From NCBI GenBank assembly GCA_016927965.1, contig JAFGLP010000155.1:1-19417 (forward strand): a stretch of 19,417 bases of DNA, in the 5' to 3' direction. This DNA is from Dehalococcoidia bacterium. GTDB lineage: Bacteria > Chloroflexota > Dehalococcoidia > GIF9 > UBA5629. Position 1 is the first letter of the stretch. The number at the start of each line of letters is the position of its first letter. The notes beneath the pieces were generated by a model. It was not told the origin of the DNA, did not search any database, and saw only the letters and a program-made list of their open reading frames with translations. The position numbers were made by a program, and so were the translations under genes. Shown in pieces: positions 6,405-13,167 of the stretch.

Positions 6405-6425
6405 TACCGCGGTATGATATATCAT
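6405..6425. repeat. Two abutting palindromes
   Basis: TACCGCGGTA (6405-6414) and ATGATATATCAT (6414-6425) are both perfect palindromes and share one base. They lie between two oppositely oriented small genes and could be operators or a cruciform-prone spacer. Confidence 0.35.
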
Positions 6426-6444
6426 CATCCCAAAAGAGGAGAGC

Positions 6445-6498
6445 ATGACGCCGGATTCTGCTACATGCTGCCAGCAGTGCAGGCAGTCAGCATGGTAA
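6445..6498 (+). CDS. Possible 17-residue Cys-rich peptide
   Basis: An AGGAG site at 6437-6441 lies 3 nt before an ATG that opens a 17-codon frame (MTPDSATCCQQCRQSAW) with three cysteines. It runs antisense to the 3' part of the micro-lipoprotein gene at 6461-6547. The ribosome binding site is good, but no convincing promoter is seen; the frame may be chance. Confidence 0.2.
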   Translation: MTPDSATCCQQCRQSAW

Positions 6499-6547
6499 CT
6501 GCCACCAGGCAGAGCAATACTAATACGTTTAATTTGCCGGACCCCAT
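6461..6547 (-). CDS. 28-residue micro-lipoprotein, entericidin-like architecture
   Basis: The product is almost only a lipoprotein signal peptide: a basic start (MGSGKLN), a hydrophobic core (VLVLLCLVAVTM) and a lipobox LTAC with Cys at residue 22, leaving a mature peptide of seven residues (CTAGSM plus the stop context). An AGAGG site lies 4 nt before this ATG; a second ATG immediately upstream at 6548-6550 is possible but lies too close to the site. A TATAAT lies at 6597-6592 on the minus strand. The design resembles entericidins and lysis-type micro-lipoproteins, but there is no sequence evidence for homology. Confidence 0.45.
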   Translation of the reverse strand: MGSGKLNVLVLLCLVAVTMLTACTAGSM

Positions 6548-6604
6548 CATACCTCTTCCCGGAACAATATCAATATATTAGTATGCCAGTTATTATATAC
6601 CACT

Positions 6605-6633
6605 TTGACAATACTGATCATCATACTTATGCT
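6605..6633 (+). promoter_or_regulatory. Promoter of the lipoprotein pair
   Basis: A perfect TTGACA (6605-6610) is followed after 17 bp by TATGCT (6628-6633, 4/6). Transcription would start near 6640, leaving a short leader of about 17 nt before the ATG at 6657. Confidence 0.55.
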
Positions 6634-6656
6634 ATTAGAAAAGAGCATTCAGTATT

Positions 6657-7442
6657 ATGAAGGTAATTTACAGCTCTGCACTGCTACTTATTACATTTTG
6701 CACGGTGTTCTACACAGCCTGTGTCAGCCAGGAATATCCCGTAACTGAAAACTACGAGGAGACACAGTATAAGAGTGAGCTGACCAGCGAAACTTACACA
6801 GAAAATCAGACCTCTCTGCTTACCGATTCAGGTGAATTTGCCCTTGCTTCCTATTTCAAATGGAGTTCGTCCGGCCTGAGCTTCTCCGGTATTCGCAATG
6901 TCTATTACTACGGTTACGAAATACCGGAGGCAGACTTATATGACGATATACGCCTGAGGGTCTCGGTCTGGCAGCAGCTCCAGCAGGAGACAGCCAGAGT
7001 CAGCATATTCGATATGAGCGAGGCAGGGCACATCGAATCTCCCGAGCCAACGTCCGAAGGTATGGCGCCGGAAGAGCTGCCGCAAAGCTACCTGATTACA
7101 GGAAGCGCATCAATCACATGGCTTAAATCAGCCAATTCCATAATAAACCACGCTAAATTTTTAGGTGGGACAGGTTACCTCTGGTCAAAACCCGCTGACC
7201 CCCAGATTTTTTATCTTGATGCAGGAAAGGCCAGCAGCATCGCCGTCATCGTCAGCGGGCCCATTAATAAATGGAACGGCAGTGTCAATCTCGATGTCCT
7301 CTGGAACCACACCGCCACCAGTCGCCATACCGTAACCAAAGAGCGACAGGTAACCAGGCAGGTCCCTTATCAGGTCGAACATCAGAGGACCGTATATAAA
7401 GTAAAACAGGTCCCCTTCTGGGAAATTGTATCTTCCCCGTAG
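6657..7442 (+). CDS. Lipoprotein of unknown function, paralogue 1
   Basis: The 261-residue protein has a lipoprotein-type signal peptide with Cys22 (FYTAC; the -3 position is atypical), so it probably sits on the outer membrane face. I recognise no named family. A Tyr/Thr/Glu-rich stretch follows the Cys (about 27-55), then a beta-rich domain with WSSSGLSFSG...YYYGYEI (about 70-90), VSIFDM, FLGG and VIVSGP, and an extended C-terminal tail of alternating Val/Gln/Arg ending in QVPFWE. The next gene, 12 bp downstream, encodes a paralogue with the same landmarks in the same order. Together they form one transcription unit between the promoter at 6605 and the terminator at 8354. The ribosome binding site is weak. 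Confidence 0.8.
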   Translation: MKVIYSSALLLITFCTVFYTACVSQEYPVTENYEETQYKSELTSETYTENQTSLLTDSGEFALASYFKWSSSGLSFSGIRNVYYYGYEIPEADLYDDIRLRVSVWQQLQQETARVSIFDMSEAGHIESPEPTSEGMAPEELPQSYLITGSASITWLKSANSIINHAKFLGGTGYLWSKPADPQIFYLDAGKASSIAVIVSGPINKWNGSVNLDVLWNHTATSRHTVTKERQVTRQVPYQVEHQRTVYKVKQVPFWEIVSSP

Positions 7443-7454
7443 GTCGGCATACCT

Positions 7455-8300
7455 ATGAAATCACATCATGTTAAGGAGATAAGGCCAGAACGGGCGAAGC
7501 CTGCATCCGCAGCAATTGCCTGCACGGCGGCGCTATTGCTTGCTTTGCTCGTTTCGTGTGTTACAGTCGAATCTCAGTCACAGGAACCGTATTATTTAAC
7601 AGAATATACGACTGAAAACCGTACCGAGCTGTATACCGAGACAGTACCTGTGATAAAAACTATAACGCATGAAGAGAACCTGCAGCCGTATATAATATGG
7701 AGCAACCCCCAGCTCGTTTTTAACAACCATAAGTCCTTATGGTACTATGGCTATGACCTCTCGGGCTTTAAAAACGCTGCAGAGCAAAAAATAAAGATAC
7801 TCTTTTTTAAACAGCAATTTTATGAATACCTGGCTGTCAGCGTTTTCGATATGCACCGGCGCGGCCAGATACTGGCCCCCCCTTTAATCTCAGCTTCCGA
7901 TAATATCTCAGCGATAGCTGTATCCCAGAACTGGATAACCTCCAAGAAGGAAATAGGAACATACAATACTTGGTTCGGGATGGCTAATATGAAGCTCGAC
8001 TTTGCCCGCTTCCTGGGCGGCAAACCAAATATATTTTTGAACAGCGCAACCACATATCCCATAGAGCTGGATACCCGCAACTGCACGGAAGTGGCCATAC
8101 TTATCAGCGGGCCGACAGACCCTCAAAATTGCAGATTCAGCGCATTGCTGGTATGGGAAGAATCCGTCATCGAAGAGGTGACACGCACAGCCGAACGCTC
8201 CATACCGGTACAGGTAGAGCGGAGCGTCCTCAAACAGAACACCGTGATACAATCACGCCAGGTACCATTCTGGGAATCACTTTTAAACACCAATCCCTGA
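7455..8300 (+). CDS. Lipoprotein of unknown function, paralogue 2
   Basis: The 281-residue protein has a basic N-terminus, a hydrophobic core and a good lipobox (LVSC, Cys35). It is followed by a Y/T/E-rich segment (EPYYLTEYTTENRTELYTE), then the landmarks shared with its upstream neighbour: WSNPQLVFNN...LWYYGYDL, VSVFDM, NWITS, FARFLGG, AILISGP, and the tail ERSIPVQVERS...SRQVPFWE. The duplication is clearly old, because most other positions differ. The repeated V-x-V-E/K-R pattern of the tail resembles a long beta hairpin or stalk. No function can be assigned; a surface assembly role, perhaps with its paralogue, is a guess. The gene is co-transcribed with paralogue 1. Confidence 0.8.
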   Translation: MKSHHVKEIRPERAKPASAAIACTAALLLALLVSCVTVESQSQEPYYLTEYTTENRTELYTETVPVIKTITHEENLQPYIIWSNPQLVFNNHKSLWYYGYDLSGFKNAAEQKIKILFFKQQFYEYLAVSVFDMHRRGQILAPPLISASDNISAIAVSQNWITSKKEIGTYNTWFGMANMKLDFARFLGGKPNIFLNSATTYPIELDTRNCTEVAILISGPTDPQNCRFSALLVWEESVIEEVTRTAERSIPVQVERSVLKQNTVIQSRQVPFWESLLNTNP

Positions 8301-8353
8301 TCTCCTGCAATCAGCAGCCATACCTATTGGGCAGCCATACCTGTCAGAATGCG

Positions 8354-8392
8354 CCATTCGGCTCATTTTATGAGCCAAATGGTTGCTTTTTT
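8354..8392 (+). terminator. Intrinsic terminator of the lipoprotein operon
   Basis: GGCTCAT (8360-8366) pairs with ATGAGCC (8370-8376) around TTT. After one C-A mismatch the stem continues with CCATT/AATGG (8354-8358 with 8378-8382). Six T follow at 8387-8392. Confidence 0.8.
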
Positions 8393-8442
8393 GACCCCGA
8401 TAGCTAATAATAATTACATGTCATCTGAGTTCAGGTGGCAAT

Positions 8443-8799
8443 ATGCAGTTAAGGATTGGGGGTCAACCGATGAGGACCGCAACACTCAAATATCTGGATC
8501 GCGGGCACATGTTGTTTGTGCTTCTGTTGATGGTGCAGTTTCAGTTCTGGGATGGGTTGATAACACAGGTTTTCGTCAGCAACGGTTTGGTAAAAGAAGC
8601 AAACCCGCTCATGATGCCGTTGATATCGGAAGGCAGTTTTCTGGCTGTTAAATTGCTGGGGATAGCAGCTGTACTGCTGTTGCTATGGCTTATTTACACA
8701 CGTTTCCCCAGGATGGCACTGAGTGCCGCTTCCTGTATCTCCGCGTTTTATATTATTGTAGTCACCTGGAATTTTACCGTCCTTTTTTACCCCTGCTGA
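8443..8799 (+). CDS. DUF5658-like small membrane protein
   Basis: The 118-residue protein has three predicted membrane helices (about 23-43, 63-85, 92-114). Its middle shows the pattern GLITQVFV..GLVKEANPLM.PL...G.FL.VKLLG that I associate with DUF5658 membrane proteins, a family of unknown function. The conserved polar EANP between helices 1 and 2 is the family hallmark. The ATG at 8443 follows an AGGTGG site; the Met at residue 10 (8470), preceded by a G-run, is an alternative start. It stands alone, after the terminator of the lipoprotein pair and convergent with the HD-GYP gene, whose stop is only 36 bp away. It has no evident link to the archaellum cluster. Confidence 0.75.
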   Translation: MQLRIGGQPMRTATLKYLDRGHMLFVLLLMVQFQFWDGLITQVFVSNGLVKEANPLMMPLISEGSFLAVKLLGIAAVLLLLWLIYTRFPRMALSAASCISAFYIIVVTWNFTVLFYPC

Positions 8800-8809
8800 A
8801 GCAGGTTTT
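8792..8809 (+). terminator. Weak terminator at the convergent junction
   Basis: CCTGC (8792-8796) pairs with GCAGG (8801-8805) around TGAA, followed by four T. The hairpin overlaps the stop codon of the DUF5658-like gene. It is short, so efficiency is doubtful; no better terminator is visible for either of the two converging transcripts. Confidence 0.35.
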
Positions 8810-8835
8810 GCGGGCGGTTGTCCTTTATTTCATGG

Positions 8836-10626
8836 TCAGGTCATGGCGATTGCCAGTTCCCGCTTCTGATAATCTAATTCAAACTCATCCCTTTCAATAA
8901 TGTCGATAAGAACATCGACCACCCTGGCATCGTAGCGCTTTTCCCTGCCACTCTGCAATTCTTCGATTATCTCAACCTTTTTCCGGGCAGGGCGGTAAGG
9001 CCGGTGAGAGCCCATGGCTTCCACTACATCGCAAAGGCCCAATATCCTAGACTCGAGGCTCAACTGGTTGCGCCGGATACCTTTGGGATACCCTGAACCA
9101 TCCAACCTTTCGTGATGGTTCTTGACCATCTCGATAACGTTCGGAGGAAGGTTCATGCCCTGAAGCATTTCGTAACCTTGCATAACATGAGATCTGATCA
9201 GCCACCATTCCTCGTCAGTAAGTTTCCCCGGCTTAGAAAGGATAGTATTCGGTATTGCAGCCTTGCCGATATCGTGCAGCAGAGCGCCCACCTGCAGCCA
9301 TTCAATTTCTTCCTCTTTTAGACCAAGCTTCTCTCCCACGAAAGCAGCCAGGCCGGCCAGTCTTTCCTGGTGGGTCACGGTATAGGGATCCACAGCAAAC
9401 ATCGCCTTTGATATCATCCTGGTCAACTGCACAAATTGTTCTTTTATCTGCTTTCCCGCATTCTGCCTTTCAATAGTCTGTGCCAGCATGGAGACGGAAG
9501 TAGCAAGCAGGTTGATTTCCACCGGCTTGAAACCGCTGGAAATTATGGGTTTTTGGAATCCTACCACTCCTGCAAATTCAGAATTGACCATAATGGGTAA
9601 GATCAGGCTGGATGAATCATCATTGCAGGTGCTGACAATGGTACCTTCCTTTTTGGAGAGCTGCATCATATCTCTGGCAATGCCGTCGCCATCGATCTCT
9701 CCTCCGCCGGATTTACCTGTGCCGCTGCTTTTATCATTATCATCGGTATAACTTACATAGACCCGTGAATTCTCCTTCTCCACGGCGACGGCATGCAGGC
9801 CAGGCTCTAACACGGCCCCGGTATCATGGTCTCCACCTTGATTGTCTTTATCCAGCAGTATAAAAGCATTATTGATTTCCGAAGTATGGCACAATATCTC
9901 CAGTATTTTTTTATAAGGAATGTCTTTCTTTGTTTCCAGCAGTATCTGGCCTACTCTGGCAATGGCCTTGAGATATTTCTCCTTTTCTTTTTGGGCCTTT
10001 TCCACTTCTTTGCGCTCGGAAACGTCCCGCGCTACTCCATGAAAACCAATCAGCTCCCCGTCTCTATTTTTGACAGGCATAAAACTAAATTCAATGGGGA
10101 CCAGAGACCCGTCTTCCTTCATAAGGTCCACGTATAAATGCCTGCCGGCAATTTCCTTGTAACGCTTCAACTGGTCGGGGACAAATTTATTATATTCCGG
10201 GGAAAGCAGGCTTCCGATGCTATTGGTAAGTACCCTATCAACAGTATAGCCGCTGATTTCTTCAATTGCTTTATTTATAAATGTGAAGTTCCCTTCCCTG
10301 TCCAGCGTGAAAATTATATCCTGAGTGGTATCAATAATATGCTGGATCCTTTTTTCCGCCCTGGTTGCCTGTTCGCGCTGCAACACCAGCTCATTATGTA
10401 TTTTCAAAATTTCGCGAAAGCTGAAGTGCACCAGTAAAAAAATAACCGACATGCCGAATATCCAATCCAGCAACATCTGCCAGGCTGTAATTGCCATACC
10501 GGTCCCCCAAAACATGTAGTGGACTATCTGCAGGGACGCCAGGGTAGCGCCGGCCATCAGCAGTATGAGCGCTTCTAATTGTCGAATCTGTACTTTGGCA
10601 TCTTTCCTTGCAATCTCAACGGCCAT
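8836..10626 (-). CDS. Membrane PAS-GAF-HD-GYP protein (putative c-di-GMP phosphodiesterase)
   Basis: From the chosen start the protein has 596 residues: two membrane helices (about 18-37 and 48-70), a coiled coil, a PAS domain (about 93-200), a GAF-like domain (about 220-385) and a C-terminal HD-GYP domain. The catalytic motifs are intact: HDIGK (HD at 451-452), HH..LDGSGYP (504-514) and the family's DP.T..H..RL. HD-GYP enzymes hydrolyse cyclic di-GMP, the second messenger that sets motile versus sessile life, so its place as last gene of an archaellum operon suggests motility control by a PAS/GAF-sensed signal. The ATG at 10626 has AAGGAG 6 nt upstream; an in-frame ATG at 10677 (17 residues longer, weaker site) lies 6 bp after the previous stop and is an alternative. 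Enzyme activity and substrate are inferred. Confidence 0.9.
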   Translation of the reverse strand: MAVEIARKDAKVQIRQLEALILLMAGATLASLQIVHYMFWGTGMAITAWQMLLDWIFGMSVIFLLVHFSFREILKIHNELVLQREQATRAEKRIQHIIDTTQDIIFTLDREGNFTFINKAIEEISGYTVDRVLTNSIGSLLSPEYNKFVPDQLKRYKEIAGRHLYVDLMKEDGSLVPIEFSFMPVKNRDGELIGFHGVARDVSERKEVEKAQKEKEKYLKAIARVGQILLETKKDIPYKKILEILCHTSEINNAFILLDKDNQGGDHDTGAVLEPGLHAVAVEKENSRVYVSYTDDNDKSSGTGKSGGGEIDGDGIARDMMQLSKKEGTIVSTCNDDSSSLILPIMVNSEFAGVVGFQKPIISSGFKPVEINLLATSVSMLAQTIERQNAGKQIKEQFVQLTRMISKAMFAVDPYTVTHQERLAGLAAFVGEKLGLKEEEIEWLQVGALLHDIGKAAIPNTILSKPGKLTDEEWWLIRSHVMQGYEMLQGMNLPPNVIEMVKNHHERLDGSGYPKGIRRNQLSLESRILGLCDVVEAMGSHRPYRPARKKVEIIEELQSGREKRYDARVVDVLIDIIERDEFELDYQKRELAIAMT

Positions 10627-10683
10627 ATACTTCTCCTTGCGTGGCATGTTTTTCCGTTCCGCTCTATGCTTATACATCAGTCA

Positions 10684-12459
10684 TCACCTTTGCGTCCATT
10701 CATTTTCCGTGCTGTAATCAATGCCGTCACCAGCGTAACCTTCATCATCGATATCATCTTCATCCAGATTTCTGAGCTTCTTGATGGTATGACCTATCCA
10801 GAAGAACATGAAACCGAATAATACCAGTCCCAGAGCGATCAATACCCACTTAACCCACTCCGGCATGTTATTTACAATGGTTATAAAGGTATGCCCTTTG
10901 TAGAAAGAAGAGGCCAGAGACCACTGGCCTTCATTTTGGGCACGGTCTATAGCTTTAACGCGCCAGAAATACGGCTTCTCCCTCCCGGGCAGCATCTTGC
11001 TGTCCTCAGTAATATCGATATAATTGGCTACCACATTGGCCTGCGACATTATCACATTGGTGAATTGGGCGTCATCAGCAACCTCAAAAGTATAGGTTAC
11101 ACCGCTGGGATCAGAAACCGGGCCCCATTCAAAATGAATGTCTTTGATAACCCGGTCGCCGTCGGCCGGCAACTGCGTGACTGGCGCCATTGGCGGTGTT
11201 GATTCAACTGTGAAAGTGACCTTTTGCGTATTTATGCCGTCAGAGGCCACCACGCTATGTGCGCCGGCCCTGCTAACCGGTATTTTAAAACTCTGTGTAA
11301 AGCTGCCCTGGTCATGTACCGTGGTCCCTTCAAGCTTAATGTTGTCATAAGTTAGATTAACGGGAAAACCCGGCCTGAACCCTGTCCCCTGTATACCTAC
11401 CTGCATACCTATGAAACCGGTTTCCGGGCTGATACTCATAGTAGATGATACCTTTATATCTTTAAAACCCTTATTTGTCATATCATCCACTTTTATCCTG
11501 TGTGTACCGTCACCGCAGGGAGGGATTTTTATGATAGCTGTAAATCCACCGTTTGAGCCGGTCTGCACGACGCCGACCTCCTGATCGTCAAAGTAGGCAC
11601 TCACATCGGCAACAGCCCCAAAACCGGTGCCGACAATCGTCACGGTACTGCCAACAGCTGCATTTTCCGGCGAAATACTAACCTGCTGCCTTACGTTAAA
11701 CGGAGCAGTAGCTGCATTACTATTGGAATCCTGCATTTTTATATTGTGATTTCCCCGGGAACATGGCGGGATCACCAAACGCATATTCAGACACTGGCCT
11801 TTTTCATCCGCCTCGCCGGTCACTATTTTTTCATCGTCGACTCCCAGGTAAACGAGTTTGCTGGCAGCAAATCCATAACCATTGACGGATATAACATCGC
11901 CGACATACCCGCTGACTATGTCATCCTGCAGGTTTATAGAAGGATTAAGTTTAAATCCAGCGGTCAGTGTATTGGTACCGTCATCAGCCATGATGATATA
12001 CCGGCCGGCCGGAAATATATCGACTTCAAAATCCGCTACGGCGTAACCTGAGGAATCGGTAGTGGCCTTTGTAGCAACATATGTTTTGGTGCCGACTGAA
12101 GTGCCGGTACCGATCGTAGTGCCGGTGCCGAATGTAATAATTACCTGTTTATCGGCGGTATAATTAAGGATCTTTACGTAGACAGTTGTCCCCACAATAC
12201 CCTCGGCAGGCAATATCTCGATACTGGGAGAAGTCCCCTCATCGTCTGCAACGGCAGCAGGGAAAGAAGCAGCGAGAGGACAAAACAGCGTTAATCCCAC
12301 AACTGCAAATATCAGCAAGAGCCTGATAACAATGCAATGATCAGGCGTGGGGCTGCGCCTGGAGGCAAAACTCTTCCTAATACCTGCAATACTATTAATT
12401 AAGCAACAGAAACATTCAAGAATGGCTTCCGCTGCAATATTTATTCTCTTTGTCGCCAT
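10684..12459 (-). CDS. Surface protein with IPT/TIG-like repeats, Fn3-like domain and C-terminal anchor
   Basis: The 591-residue protein starts after a perfect AAGGAGGT site. It has a long basic N-terminus (1-41), a signal-type hydrophobic segment (about 42-65), then four IPT/TIG-like modules (about 76-170, 171-257, 258-340, 341-418). Each opens with a pattern like I.P..G.VG..V.I.G.GF. A Fn3-like module follows (about 423-521, ending YFWRVKAID...GQWS), then a membrane helix (about 537-558) and a short acidic cytoplasmic tail. Most of the protein is therefore outside, anchored at the C-terminus. It is not a known archaellum subunit. Its place in the operon, 11 bp after the acidic membrane protein gene, suggests an envelope-spanning anchor or bushing for the filament; adhesion is an alternative. 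Confidence 0.85.
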   Translation of the reverse strand: MATKRINIAAEAILECFCCLINSIAGIRKSFASRRSPTPDHCIVIRLLLIFAVVGLTLFCPLAASFPAAVADDEGTSPSIEILPAEGIVGTTVYVKILNYTADKQVIITFGTGTTIGTGTSVGTKTYVATKATTDSSGYAVADFEVDIFPAGRYIIMADDGTNTLTAGFKLNPSINLQDDIVSGYVGDVISVNGYGFAASKLVYLGVDDEKIVTGEADEKGQCLNMRLVIPPCSRGNHNIKMQDSNSNAATAPFNVRQQVSISPENAAVGSTVTIVGTGFGAVADVSAYFDDQEVGVVQTGSNGGFTAIIKIPPCGDGTHRIKVDDMTNKGFKDIKVSSTMSISPETGFIGMQVGIQGTGFRPGFPVNLTYDNIKLEGTTVHDQGSFTQSFKIPVSRAGAHSVVASDGINTQKVTFTVESTPPMAPVTQLPADGDRVIKDIHFEWGPVSDPSGVTYTFEVADDAQFTNVIMSQANVVANYIDITEDSKMLPGREKPYFWRVKAIDRAQNEGQWSLASSFYKGHTFITIVNNMPEWVKWVLIALGLVLFGFMFFWIGHTIKKLRNLDEDDIDDEGYAGDGIDYSTENEWTQR

Positions 12460-12470
12460 AATGACCTCCT

Positions 12471-13145
12471 TTATTTTGAGCGCATACCGTTGAGAAACTC
12501 AGATACCTCACTGCCCAGTTTTTCTATATTCTGAACATCCACATCAAATAAATTGGCCGCAAGATCGGATGTCGCAGAATCCTCAGCCTCCTCAGACTCA
12601 AAGACACTCATTAAATCTATCTCTTCCTCTTTGGGGGCTTCTTCCTCTTCAGTAAGCGTGTCCAGCGAGGGTAAATCAGGCAAATTCATTTCACCGTTTT
12701 CCTGAGCGGCGTCATCCGACGGAGCCTCCTGGGCGGTAGCTTCCTGGCTATTGTCTATACCTGCAGCAGGAGTCTCCCGGGCTTCTTCATTCGGGCTTTC
12801 CCCCATACCCTGAGGCTTATCTTGGGTTGCCGAAGACACCTTGCCATGGGCAAGCAGTCGGTTATCCGGCATATCCTTGAGTTCCAGGAGCTTTTCACCC
12901 TTGGGCCCTTTCTTCTTTTTTTCCTTTTTATTCTTCGTATTTTTCTTTCCTTTGTCCTGTTCACCAGATACCGGAGGCAGTTGCTTGGGGACTTGTCCGG
13001 CAGCGACCGTCGCCAGAGCAGCACGCTTCCTGGACTTGGACCGCTTCGGCTGCATGCTCCTCATCAGCAGCCACATGATGCCAAAAACGCACGCAGAGGC
13101 GACTACGATAATTAGCAGATATATGCCGACTTCGTAAAATCCCAC
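12471..13145 (-). CDS. One-pass membrane protein with acidic cytoplasmic domain
   Basis: The 224-residue protein starts with GTG, 6 nt after AAGGAG. A single membrane helix (about 6-28) is followed by a strongly basic stretch (PKRSKSRKR), which by the positive-inside rule puts the long C-terminal part in the cytoplasm. That part has a Lys-rich run (about 67-85), a long acidic low-complexity linker, and a short conserved-looking end (NLFDVDVQNIEKLGSEVSEF) likely to form helices. I recognise no family, and it is not one of the standard Arl proteins. It lies 22 bp after arlJ and 11 bp before the surface-protein gene, so it probably belongs to the archaellum machine, for example as a membrane-tethered docking protein. 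Confidence 0.8.
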   Translation of the reverse strand: MGFYEVGIYLLIIVVASACVFGIMWLLMRSMQPKRSKSRKRAALATVAAGQVPKQLPPVSGEQDKGKKNTKNKKEKKKKGPKGEKLLELKDMPDNRLLAHGKVSSATQDKPQGMGESPNEEARETPAAGIDNSQEATAQEAPSDDAAQENGEMNLPDLPSLDTLTEEEEAPKEEEIDLMSVFESEEAEDSATSDLAANLFDVDVQNIEKLGSEVSEFLNGMRSK

Positions 13146-13167
13146 TACTTGCTCCTTCGTTCAATGC

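Noticed and set aside
12841..13137. Plus-strand frame rich in Phe/Ser opposite the acidic membrane protein
   Set aside because: It is the mirror of the Lys/Glu-rich codons on the minus strand and has no ribosome binding site.
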